Shown piece after piece: positions 26,688 to 35,712 of a stretch of 64,000 nt of DNA. Below the pieces are notes generated by a model. It searched no databases. It saw only the letters and a program-made list of their open reading frames with translations, and was not told the origin of the DNA. Source of the stretch: an uncultured Fibrobacter sp. (GTDB lineage Bacteria > Fibrobacterota > Fibrobacteria > Fibrobacterales > Fibrobacteraceae); NCBI GenBank assembly GCA_946408125.1, contig CAMJQW010000004.1, forward strand, positions 36,946-100,945. The letters run 5' to 3'. Numbering within the stretch: position 1 is the stretch's first letter; each line of letters begins with the position of its first letter. Made by a program: the position numbers and the translations under genes.

Positions 26688-27438
26688 GCGGTTACGACAT
26701 CTCTTTTGGCCTGTGTTCTCGCTTGCGCTCCTGGCGGCGCTTGCGTTTGCGCTGTGGAGCGGGCAGAAGGAAAACGTCAGTTATCGTGCGATGGCGTGCG
26801 CTTTCGAGGAACGTACTCCCGCGTGCCTGGATTCCGTTGCGGAATGGAATCGCGGCCTTGCTTTTTTTGATAGCGCCTATGCGGTAAGCGGTGATGCGCT
26901 GCAATCGCTGAAGGCACTCCTCTGGAATTTCTGGAATATCGAGTTTACGGGCGCGGGCGAGGCGGCGGTGGCGCACGACGCCATACTCCCGCTACGCGTT
27001 CTCGAGACGAAAAAGTCGGGATGCATGGGGCTTTCGTGGCTTGCGATGATGGTCGCCGAGTCGCGCGGGTTCCCGCTGAATGCGATTCTGCTTCCTGGGC
27101 ATGTGTTTTTGCGTTACGGCAAGGACGACGGACGCGCCCAGGCCGGATTTGCGCCGAAGACGGTGAACCTGGAACCGAACCGCCGCGGACATTCGTATAC
27201 CGACGAGGAATACCGTGAAAAGTACAAGGACGGCAACTGGACCGGCCTGGAATTCAGGCCCCTCTCGCCCGCGCAGTTCGTGGGCCTTGCCGCATTCGAC
27301 ATGGGAAATCTCTATCTGGATTCCGACGTGAAGCGTGCCCTCACGTGGTACCGCATGGCCGAAGAATTCTTCCCGGAATATCCCGGAATTTCCGTGAACC
27401 AGGAAATCGCGAAGGCGCGCCTGCCGGCGGCCCCGTAA
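26677..27438 (+). CDS. SirB1/transglutaminase-like membrane-anchored protein
   Basis: 253 residues. It begins inside the end of the AlgX-like gene (11-base overlap), so translation is probably coupled. A single N-terminal anchor (LFWPVFSLALLAALAFALW) places the rest outside the inner membrane. The core is transglutaminase-like (SirB1/Transglut_core2): the Cys is in KSGCMGLSWL and the His in LLPGHVFLRY; a VNLEPNRRG stretch lies where the third acidic residue normally is. Similar folds act as peptidases or peptide cross-linkers. A TPR-like end (MGNLYLDSDVKRALTWYRMAEEFFP) follows. Substrate unknown. Confidence 0.75.
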   Translation: MACKRLRHLFWPVFSLALLAALAFALWSGQKENVSYRAMACAFEERTPACLDSVAEWNRGLAFFDSAYAVSGDALQSLKALLWNFWNIEFTGAGEAAVAHDAILPLRVLETKKSGCMGLSWLAMMVAESRGFPLNAILLPGHVFLRYGKDDGRAQAGFAPKTVNLEPNRRGHSYTDEEYREKYKDGNWTGLEFRPLSPAQFVGLAAFDMGNLYLDSDVKRALTWYRMAEEFFPEYPGISVNQEIAKARLPAAP

Positions 27439-27450
27439 GGCTTAATTTTC

Positions 27451-27462
27451 TATATTGGATAT
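27451..27462 (+). promoter_or_regulatory. Leaderless-type promoter element of the 27463 gene
   Basis: TATATT at 27451-27456, then 6 bases (GGATAT), then GTG 27463. No SD. It would drive the whole downstream run of coupled genes to 37175. Confidence 0.5.
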
Positions 27463-30273
27463 GTGATCGTGGGGTTGAATCGCATATCTCGTAGCGTGGT
27501 GTTTGGGGAACTCCTTTCGTTCCTCGCTTTGCTCGTTTCGTGCGGGGATGCTCCCGTTTACGATGCCGATATTTCTGTCCCGTTCGATTCTGCGGTCATC
27601 GCGCAGGATGCTAGTGTCGAAGGGTTCGTGAAAGTACTCGCGACGGGTGCCCGCGTCGAGCTCGGCGATTCCGACCCGTCCGCCAATGTCAAGGAACGCT
27701 CGCAGCTGAAGGTGGCCTTCGACTACGATTTCTCTATCGGCGTGAACGAAGTGACCTGCGGGGAATATGACGAGGTCGCACGCAGGGCGAAACTCGAACT
27801 GAAACTCGACTGCCCCGATGAAAATCTCCCAGCTTCGGATTTGACATTCTACGATGCCGTACTCTTTGCCAATGCGAAAAGCAAATTGCTGGGGCGCGAT
27901 ACCGCTTACCGTTATGTGAGCGCAGAGTTCGACAAGTCGGGGCATTGCATCGATTTGGCCGCATTCCGCTTCGACGAATCTACGAACGGCTTGCGCCTTC
28001 CGACCGAAGCCGAATGGATGCTTGTCGCGAAGCAGGGATGGAATACGGAGTTTTCCTGGAATGCCCGTAATTCGGACCGTAAGAAGCACGAAGTGTGCTC
28101 AATGCCAGCAAACAATCTTGGTGTGTGCGACATGGCGGGCAACGTGATGGAATGGGTGAACGACTGGCTCGGTCTTTTCCGTGACACGTCCCTCGTGGAT
28201 TTCGCAGGCGCGCCCGATGCCGGAGGCTTCGGGGAGCGCATCGTCAAGGGCGGCAGTTACCGCAACGCTCCCGCGGCTATCAAGGTCCAGAGTCGTACGG
28301 ATGTCTACACGGTGACTTCTTCTACGCATGCCGACTATGTAGGCTTCCGTCTCGCGTATGGCGCCATCCCGAACGCATCGTGGATGAACTCGTCGGGGCA
28401 GGTCTCTTCGAATCCGGTGCTGTTGCGTGCCGATGCCAAATCGATGAAGTCCTTGACGGGAACATCGCGTAGCATTCTTACCTTCGTAAACGAAATATCG
28501 GGGAACTTGGCCTTTGTCGATTTCCGGTCGCCGCTTTTATCCGTAGTGGAACTCGAATCTACCGAAGGGGCTTACCATCCGGACATATCGCCGGACGGCA
28601 AGTGGATCGCCTATTGTACGGGGCTCGAAGGGGTCAGCGGCAAGTCGGAGCTTTATGTGCGCAAGCTCGATTCTCATGATACATCGGTAATCCGTCTAGA
28701 TGTCGAATCGGCGGCGATTCCGCGCTGGCGCGTGCTCAAAACGGGCGATACGGCAATCGTTTTCGTGACGGATGCGGGCAACAATGCGGAAGAATCAACG
28801 TTCAAGAAGGCATCGACATGGCAGGTGCCCTTCAGGAAAGGAAAATTCGGGCTTCCGGTGAAACTGCTCGACGGCGCTTATCACGGCGGCATCAGCAGTG
28901 ATAATCGTTTGTCTGTAACCGGGGCAAGGCTGTTGCGTGCGAAGGTGGCCGGCCCGCACGCGCGCAACGTGATGTCGGGCGGTCGCGATACTGTGTGGTA
29001 CGACGGTGCGCAAGCCTGTAATGTGAGTATCGCGCCCGACGGGAGTAAGCGTACGGCGTTTCTCGATTTCGGCGAGGGGCCCGGCCGCAAGTTCGTCGGG
29101 GAGAATTACGGTGTGCATGAACGGATTTTCGTTGCCGACAGTACGGGCAAACTCGTGCATAGCGTGGCTTCTCCGGCAGGTTACAGCTTTGACCATGTGG
29201 AATGGGCGCACGGCGAAGGGGATATCCTTGTCGCGACGCTTGCCGACATGAATGGAAACCACAAGAAAATCGTGGCCGTGAATCTGGGCGACGACAGCAT
29301 TACAGAAATCGTGGAAGGCGATGACCTGTGGCATCCGTGCCTGTGGTCGCAGGGAGGCTCTTCCGACGAGACGCAACTTGACCTCGACAGTGCGGGAGCG
29401 TATCTCGCATCGGGATTCACGGGAGCGCACCTCTCGTTCCGCAAGAAGATGGAACTTTTCTGGAAAAGGCTCCCGTACACGCAGGTTATTTGCCTCGGGA
29501 GTTCCAGGATGCAGCGCGGGATCAATCCCGATATGTATCCCGAATTCGAAATGCTGAACATGGGCTCGACGGGCATAGAGGCCGAACGCGAGACGTTCTT
29601 TTTCAAGAATTATGTCGCCAATCATTTTGACAGAATCAAGGTTGTCGCACTGTCGCTCGATTTTGACGGCTACCACGGGGTTTCGGATTTTGTGAAGGAG
29701 GTTTTCAATGCCGTTCCGGGTTACGTGTTCGATGCGAACCATGAATTCTGGAAGGATGGAATCCCGCCGGGATTCATCGAGGCGGTCGAATCCTTCGTGA
29801 ACCCGGCGGATCCCGAATTGGAATTCAGTGCACGCGGAAACTACCTGTATAAGGTGGACGGTTCCTGGGACGATGGCGCCGGTGCAGAAGTCATGTACGA
29901 TTCCGTATTCACGGAATTGGAATTGAAAAATCTGGAAAAATACATCGGATACATAGAGAATATGGCGCTCTTCTGTTCTATGCACGGAGTGCATTTTGTG
30001 GGTGTCGTTTTCCCGCAGGCACCGCAATTCAGGGAAACGGGAAGCTTCGGCATTTACGGAATCAAGCGCTCGCTGGTCGAAAAACTGCTGGAGCGGTTCA
30101 GGAAGCGCGAAAAGGAGGATCCGTATTTCCACCTGATGGACGAGAACAAGATGGGCTATCACGACTATACGGACGATATGGCGCAGGATAGCGACCACCT
30201 GAATTACCGCGGGGCTAGACAGCTGACAGAGCGATTTGTACAATTGTTGAGGACATTTGAAAAACCGGATTGA
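27463..30273 (+). CDS. SUMF1-TolB-SGNH lipoprotein, TIGR02171-like paralogue 1
   Basis: 936 residues from GTG 27463, lipoprotein signal ending LALLVSC. Three parts: a formylglycine-generating-enzyme (SUMF1) fold at about 60-310 (RLPTEAEWM, CDMAGNVMEWVNDW, IVKGGSYRN); a TolB-like beta-propeller at about 350-640 (GAYHPDISPDGKWIAYCTG); and a C-terminal SGNH hydrolase-like domain with GSSRM (Ser680) and a DSDHLN end (His912). The Cys of the FGE-type GFRCA motif is Leu here (YVGFRLAYG), so oxidation of Cys to formylglycine is unlikely. From memory this is the Fibrobacter paralogous family TIGR02171 (about 11 copies in S85, function unknown). First of three in tandem. Confidence 0.85.
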   Translation: MIVGLNRISRSVVFGELLSFLALLVSCGDAPVYDADISVPFDSAVIAQDASVEGFVKVLATGARVELGDSDPSANVKERSQLKVAFDYDFSIGVNEVTCGEYDEVARRAKLELKLDCPDENLPASDLTFYDAVLFANAKSKLLGRDTAYRYVSAEFDKSGHCIDLAAFRFDESTNGLRLPTEAEWMLVAKQGWNTEFSWNARNSDRKKHEVCSMPANNLGVCDMAGNVMEWVNDWLGLFRDTSLVDFAGAPDAGGFGERIVKGGSYRNAPAAIKVQSRTDVYTVTSSTHADYVGFRLAYGAIPNASWMNSSGQVSSNPVLLRADAKSMKSLTGTSRSILTFVNEISGNLAFVDFRSPLLSVVELESTEGAYHPDISPDGKWIAYCTGLEGVSGKSELYVRKLDSHDTSVIRLDVESAAIPRWRVLKTGDTAIVFVTDAGNNAEESTFKKASTWQVPFRKGKFGLPVKLLDGAYHGGISSDNRLSVTGARLLRAKVAGPHARNVMSGGRDTVWYDGAQACNVSIAPDGSKRTAFLDFGEGPGRKFVGENYGVHERIFVADSTGKLVHSVASPAGYSFDHVEWAHGEGDILVATLADMNGNHKKIVAVNLGDDSITEIVEGDDLWHPCLWSQGGSSDETQLDLDSAGAYLASGFTGAHLSFRKKMELFWKRLPYTQVICLGSSRMQRGINPDMYPEFEMLNMGSTGIEAERETFFFKNYVANHFDRIKVVALSLDFDGYHGVSDFVKEVFNAVPGYVFDANHEFWKDGIPPGFIEAVESFVNPADPELEFSARGNYLYKVDGSWDDGAGAEVMYDSVFTELELKNLEKYIGYIENMALFCSMHGVHFVGVVFPQAPQFRETGSFGIYGIKRSLVEKLLERFRKREKEDPYFHLMDENKMGYHDYTDDMAQDSDHLNYRGARQLTERFVQLLRTFEKPD

Positions 30274-32998
30274 AATAATTGCGGTTCTCGCCGTATTGCT
30301 TTTCCTCGTGTCGTGTGCCGATGACGGGGGGTATAATAGTGATGTCGTCGTTCCGGATTTTGTGCAGGTCGAAGTCCGCGGTGGATCGTTTCCCGGATTC
30401 GTGGGAGTCCTCTCTGCCGGTGCGCACGTTTATCTCGGGACGGATTCTCCGGATGCTCCTGTGAAGGAACGTTCCCGGATGAAGGTGAAGTTCGATTACA
30501 ATTTCTCCATTAGCGATCACGAGGTGACCTGCGGAGAGTTTAAGGAACGGGAATGCTCCAATCCCGATCTTCCCGTAACGGATGTGACTTTCTACGATGC
30601 GGTATTGTTCGCGAACGCGAAGAGCGTGTCGTTGGGAATCGATACGGCCTATTCGTACACTTCGGCGACGTTCGATGCTTCCGGCCACTGCGTGAACTTG
30701 GAGGGCTTTGCCTTTTTGCCGGAAGCGGAAGGCTTGCGCTTGCCGACCGAAGCGGAATGGATGCTCGTGGCACAAATGGGATGGAATGCGGAATTTGCTT
30801 GGAATGCCAATAATTCGGGTTACAAAAAGCATGAATTCTGTTCGATGCCCGCGAACAATGTCGGCGTGTGCGATATGGCGGGTAACGTGATGGAATGGGT
30901 GAACGACTGGCTTGCAGTGTTCAAGGATACTTCGCTTGTCAACTATGTCGGTGCTCCCGATGCGGGTTCCATAGGCGAACGCGTCGTGAAGGGAGGGAGC
31001 TTTCGGAATGATCCTTCCTCCATCAAAATGTACAGCCGCGGTGATGTGTATACGGTTACATCCGCGACGCATACCGACTATATCGGGTTCCGCCTTGCTT
31101 ACGGCAAGATCCCGAACGCTGTTTGGATGAATTCTTCGGGCGAGGCGTCCGAATCCCCGGTGAGGCTCCTCGCCGGATTGGAATCCGTGCATTCGCTTTA
31201 CGATTCTCCGAGAGCGAAACTCGTGTTCCGTAACGAGGTGTCCGGAAAATTGTCGTATGTGGAATATTCGTTGCTCGCTCCTGTCGTTGCCGACCTTCCC
31301 GGAACGTCGGATGCTTACCATCCGGAGCTTTCTCCGAATGGCCGACTGCTAGCTTATTCTACGGGAATGGAAGGCGTGTCCGGAAAATCGTCTCTGTTCG
31401 TCCGTTCCCTGAACAGCTTTGATTCGGTCGCGGTCAAGCTCGACGTGAAATCTGCCGCTATCCCGCGGTGGCGCGTGCTTGCAAACGGCGATACTGCCAT
31501 CGTGTACGTGACCGATGCCGGCAACAATGCGGATGCGTCGACATTCATGCAGAAATCCACATGGCAGGTGACCTTCATGAATGGCAAGTTCGGTACGCCG
31601 CAAAAGCTGTTTGACGGAGCGTATCATGGTGGAATCAGCGACGATGGACGCTTGGCCGTGACGGGGGCTAGACTTTTGCGTTCCCGCGTGGCGGGCTCGG
31701 ATACGGTCTGGTATGATGGCGAGCAAGCCTGCAACGCAAGCCTCTCGAATGACGGAAGCAAACGTACCGCGTTCCTTGATTTCGGTAAGGGCCCGGGCCG
31801 CGAATTCGTCGGAGAATCTTACGGCGTCCACGAAAGGATTCTTGTGGCCGACAGTACGGGCAAACTCGTGCACAGTGTCGCCGCCCCTTCGGGTTACAGT
31901 TTCGATCATGTGGAATGGGCGCATGGAGCCTCGGACATCCTTGTCGCCACGCTCACCGACGTGAACGGAAATCATAAGAAAATCGTTGCGGTGGATATCG
32001 ATTCCGACCGTATTGTGGATTTGGTCGAAGGCGAAGACCTCTGGATGCCCTCGTTCTGGTTCAAGGGCTCCCCGCGGCAATCTGGCGAGAATGCGCTTGA
32101 TCCGGATAGCGCGGGAGTCTATTATGCGGGTATGGGCGGAGAGGCCGAGATATTCTACCGCTACAAGCTGGAATTGCTCTGGAGCAATTACGCACAGACC
32201 GAGTTAGTCGCGTTCGGTTCTTCCAGGATGCTCAATGGCTTCAATCCTCTGTTGATAGGGGATTTGCGGTATGCAATCAATATGGCGACTGTACCCAATA
32301 CGATGTATGCTTCGATGTTCGTGTTTGAAAACTATGTGTTGCCGCATGCGCGTCACCTCAAGTACCTGCTTGTCTCGCTGGATATCGACTTGTGGTACAA
32401 GAACGATAAGGAAGACAATTATTTCTATAGCCAGTACCTCATGAATCCGGGAATCGTTTACGACATGAATCATAAATTCTGGAAGGATGGTGTACCGGAT
32501 GGTATGCCCGATGCCGTCGCGGATGCGCCCGGGAATGATTACTACAGGACGGTGCTGACGAAAGATCGGGGCTTCTTTGCGGAGGAATCTGGCAACTGGG
32601 GAGTAGGCGACCTCGTCAATTTCGACAGCACATGGCGTGATTCCTATAGTGCCGAATTCGACAGCGCCTTTGCGCACTTCGCAAATATCGTCCGGCTGGC
32701 GGAAGACAAGGGCATTGTGGTCATCGGGATCATTTTCCCGCAGAGCCCTTCGTTCCGGCAGACGGGCTCGTTCGGGCGTTACGGGATTCGCCGCAGCGAG
32801 ATGCCCGGCATTATGGAAAAACTCGATTCCCTCAGCAAGGCGCATGGGAATTTCGTGCTGTTCGACGAGAACAGGATGGGTGATCACGACTATCCGGAAT
32901 CAATGGCTGCAAACCAGGATCATTTGAACCGTGCCGGAGCCGTTCAGCTGACGCAGCGGCTGGATTCGCTTATAATTGGGATCGAGGCTAAAAAATGA
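30257..32998 (+). CDS. SUMF1-TolB-SGNH lipoprotein, TIGR02171-like paralogue 2
   Basis: 913 residues. Starts at a TTG (30257) inside the end of paralogue 1, with GAGGA immediately upstream; the resulting signal is MKNRIEIIAVLAVLLFLVSC, again with a lipobox Cys. Same three domains as paralogue 1: SUMF1 fold, TolB-like propeller (AYHPELSPNGRLLAYSTG) and SGNH domain (FGSSRM near the middle of the C-terminal part and ANQDHLNRAG at the end). The SUMF1 part ends in YIGFRLAYG, also without Cys. Overlap with its neighbours on both sides implies coupled expression. Confidence 0.85.
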   Translation: MKNRIEIIAVLAVLLFLVSCADDGGYNSDVVVPDFVQVEVRGGSFPGFVGVLSAGAHVYLGTDSPDAPVKERSRMKVKFDYNFSISDHEVTCGEFKERECSNPDLPVTDVTFYDAVLFANAKSVSLGIDTAYSYTSATFDASGHCVNLEGFAFLPEAEGLRLPTEAEWMLVAQMGWNAEFAWNANNSGYKKHEFCSMPANNVGVCDMAGNVMEWVNDWLAVFKDTSLVNYVGAPDAGSIGERVVKGGSFRNDPSSIKMYSRGDVYTVTSATHTDYIGFRLAYGKIPNAVWMNSSGEASESPVRLLAGLESVHSLYDSPRAKLVFRNEVSGKLSYVEYSLLAPVVADLPGTSDAYHPELSPNGRLLAYSTGMEGVSGKSSLFVRSLNSFDSVAVKLDVKSAAIPRWRVLANGDTAIVYVTDAGNNADASTFMQKSTWQVTFMNGKFGTPQKLFDGAYHGGISDDGRLAVTGARLLRSRVAGSDTVWYDGEQACNASLSNDGSKRTAFLDFGKGPGREFVGESYGVHERILVADSTGKLVHSVAAPSGYSFDHVEWAHGASDILVATLTDVNGNHKKIVAVDIDSDRIVDLVEGEDLWMPSFWFKGSPRQSGENALDPDSAGVYYAGMGGEAEIFYRYKLELLWSNYAQTELVAFGSSRMLNGFNPLLIGDLRYAINMATVPNTMYASMFVFENYVLPHARHLKYLLVSLDIDLWYKNDKEDNYFYSQYLMNPGIVYDMNHKFWKDGVPDGMPDAVADAPGNDYYRTVLTKDRGFFAEESGNWGVGDLVNFDSTWRDSYSAEFDSAFAHFANIVRLAEDKGIVVIGIIFPQSPSFRQTGSFGRYGIRRSEMPGIMEKLDSLSKAHGNFVLFDENRMGDHDYPESMAANQDHLNRAGAVQLTQRLDSLIIGIEAKK

Positions 32999-35712
32999 AG
33001 ATGAGGCTTCTTGTAATTGTCTTGTTGGCTCTCGTCTGGGCGGGTTGTTCAGACGTGTCGAGCTCAAGTGATTACAACAGCGATCCTGACCGCTTCATCA
33101 AAAGTGAGACGGATACGTTGGAAGGCATGGTTCGCATTTTCGCGAAAGGTGCTTCCACTATCCTTGGGACGAATGACGCGGAAGCGAAAAAGAATGAAAA
33201 GCCCGCCATGAAGGTCGAGTTTACATACGATTTCTCGATTGGGCGCCGCGAGATGACCTGTGGTGAATATAATGAGCTGATGGAACACGAGGTCAAATGC
33301 TCCAACAAAAAATTCCCGATTGGAAACGTGACGTACTATGATGCGGTCCTCCTGGCTAATGCGCGGAGCAAGAAGGAAGGTTTTGATACTGCCTACACGT
33401 ACGAGAAGGCTGTATTCGATTACGGTGGACATTGCACCAATCTGGAAGGCTTTACGTTCCATCCCGAGGTGGAAGCTTACCGCCTGCCGACGGAAGCGGA
33501 ATGGGTGCTTGCCGCGACGCAGGGGTGGAGTTACGTCAAGGCCTGGACTGCCGAGAATTCCGCTTACAGCGGGCAGCTCGGGTGCACCCAACCGGCGAAC
33601 GGGATACACCTTTGCGATATGGTCGGAAACTTGATGGAGTGGGTGAACGACTGGCTCGGAAATTTCAGCGATACCGTCGTCACGAACTTTGTCGGCGCTC
33701 CGGACGGGGGCGGTGTCGGAGAACGTGTCGTGAAAGGCGGGAGCTTCCGCGACAACGGCTTGGCGATAACGCCGTTCAATAGGGGCGATGTCTACATGGT
33801 TTCCTCCGCGACGAAGCAGGGCTACATCGGCTTCAGGCTTGCGTTCGGCTCCATTCCCGACCCGACGTGGATGGACCGCTCCGGAAAATCCAATACGAGC
33901 AGGGTGACGCCCATATCGGGGTCGACGGCCTTGCGTGAAAAGTCGGGTGCGAACAAGCTCAAGCTGGTTTTCCGTAACGATGTGACTGGCAATCTCGTCT
34001 ATTTCAACTATTCCAGCGCACTCCCCGTAACATACGAATTCAATGACAGCGTGGATGCGTACCATCCGGAAATTTCGCCTGATGGAAATTGGGTGGCCTA
34101 CTGCACCGGTGTCGAGGGCATTGACGGAAAATCGAAGGTGTACGTGCGTCGCCTGGATGCTCCGGACAAGGCTGCCCTGAAACTCGATGTGGAAAAGGCG
34201 GCGATTCCGCGGTGGCTTGTGCGAAGCTCCGGCGATACCGTAATCGTATACGTTTCCGACGCAAGCAACAATGCCGAAGACGCCGATTTCAAAAAGATGT
34301 CCACGTGGGAAGTCCCCTTTGCTGGCGGGAAGTTCGGCGCTCCGGAAAAACTCTTTGACGGCGCGTACCATGACGGCATTTCGGTAGATGGAACTCTCGC
34401 GGTGACGGGCTCGAGCAAGTTGCGCGCACGTATCGCAAAATCCGGGAATGTTGGGGAATTCATTGATACCGTTTGGTATGCGGGTGAGCAAGCCTGCAAC
34501 GCGAGCCTCGCGAAAGACGGGAGCAAGCGTGTTTCGTTCCTGGATTTTGGAGGCAAGCCGGGTCGCGATTTTGTCGGAAGCAAGTACAAGACGCATGAAC
34601 GCATCCTCATTGCGGACAGCACCGGAAAGCTCGTGCATAGCGTGGCTGCTCCTTCTGGCTACACTTTCGATCACAGCGAATGGTCGGGCGAGGGCTTCGT
34701 GGCGGTCCTTGTCAATGCGAACGGCGCGCATGTCAAGATTGTGTATGTCGATCCGGAAGACGGCTCGTATGTGACGCTTGCAGAAGGCGATGAACTCTGG
34801 CATCCGAGCCTGTGGCAGAAGGGGAACAGTTCGTCGAACTCGGGCAAACTCCTGGACCTCGATAGCGCGGGCGTATACTACAGGGAATCTGCCGAAGACT
34901 ACGTTTATGTGTTCCGCGAGAAGATGGAAGACTTCTGGACGATGAAGGATTCGGTGGATGTTATCGCGATGGGTAGTTCGCGTGTCATGTACGGCATCTA
35001 CTACAAGGAGTTCCCGACGCATGTGGTTCTGAATATGGCGTATCCGGGAGCGGACATGTACGATGCGCGCTACATTTTCCTGAATTATGTGTTGCAGCAC
35101 ATGACGAACTTGAAGTATCTGATTCTCGAAGTTGCTCCCGACATGTTCTACCGCCAGGCATCGTCTCACTGGATTCCCATGTACCAGTCGGTTCCCGGTA
35201 TTGCCTACGATGCGCATCACGGGTTCTGGGCGAGTGGCATTCCGGAAGGTTTCATCGAAGCGGTCAAGGATTGTCCGACTTATCCTGATTTGGATAACCT
35301 CCCTTACGACGAAGATTTCATGTATCCGGCCAGGTCGTGGGGGAAGGCGGTGCTGATGGCCGATTCCACCTATAGCCTTGTGGACGACGATCTCGTGGAG
35401 ACGAGCATGGGCGCGTATGGCGAAATTATAGACGCTGCCCTGGAGGCAGGAATCAAGATTATCGGGGTCGTGTTCCCGAGACATCCGGAGTACCGGAAGA
35501 CGGGTTCCTACGGCGCTTATGGTCCCATGCGTTCGTATGCGAAGCGCATCCTTGATAGGGTGGCGATGTTTGATATGGTCATATTGGACGAGAACAAGTG
35601 GGGTGAGCACGATTATACGGACGAGATGGCTTACGACTACGATCACCTGAGTATCGAGGGTGCGAAGCAGCTGAGCCGCCGTGTCGATTCCCTGCTCCGG
35701 ACTTTGGAATAA
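32995..35712 (+). CDS. SUMF1-TolB-SGNH lipoprotein, TIGR02171-like paralogue 3
   Basis: 905 residues. The ATG overlaps the previous stop (ATGA at 32995). Lipoprotein signal MKMRLLVIVLLALVWAGC, then a short Ser-rich linker. Domain order is as in paralogues 1 and 2: SUMF1 (CDMVGNLMEWVNDW, YIGFRLAFG without Cys), TolB-like (YHPEISPDGNWVAYCTG) and SGNH (MGSSRVMYGIY; YDYDHLSIEG near the end). The SGNH part is the most divergent of the three, especially around the Ser block. It ends with TAATG, coupling it to the GT-C-like membrane protein. Confidence 0.85.
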   Translation: MKMRLLVIVLLALVWAGCSDVSSSSDYNSDPDRFIKSETDTLEGMVRIFAKGASTILGTNDAEAKKNEKPAMKVEFTYDFSIGRREMTCGEYNELMEHEVKCSNKKFPIGNVTYYDAVLLANARSKKEGFDTAYTYEKAVFDYGGHCTNLEGFTFHPEVEAYRLPTEAEWVLAATQGWSYVKAWTAENSAYSGQLGCTQPANGIHLCDMVGNLMEWVNDWLGNFSDTVVTNFVGAPDGGGVGERVVKGGSFRDNGLAITPFNRGDVYMVSSATKQGYIGFRLAFGSIPDPTWMDRSGKSNTSRVTPISGSTALREKSGANKLKLVFRNDVTGNLVYFNYSSALPVTYEFNDSVDAYHPEISPDGNWVAYCTGVEGIDGKSKVYVRRLDAPDKAALKLDVEKAAIPRWLVRSSGDTVIVYVSDASNNAEDADFKKMSTWEVPFAGGKFGAPEKLFDGAYHDGISVDGTLAVTGSSKLRARIAKSGNVGEFIDTVWYAGEQACNASLAKDGSKRVSFLDFGGKPGRDFVGSKYKTHERILIADSTGKLVHSVAAPSGYTFDHSEWSGEGFVAVLVNANGAHVKIVYVDPEDGSYVTLAEGDELWHPSLWQKGNSSSNSGKLLDLDSAGVYYRESAEDYVYVFREKMEDFWTMKDSVDVIAMGSSRVMYGIYYKEFPTHVVLNMAYPGADMYDARYIFLNYVLQHMTNLKYLILEVAPDMFYRQASSHWIPMYQSVPGIAYDAHHGFWASGIPEGFIEAVKDCPTYPDLDNLPYDEDFMYPARSWGKAVLMADSTYSLVDDDLVETSMGAYGEIIDAALEAGIKIIGVVFPRHPEYRKTGSYGAYGPMRSYAKRILDRVAMFDMVILDENKWGEHDYTDEMAYDYDHLSIEGAKQLSRRVDSLLRTLE

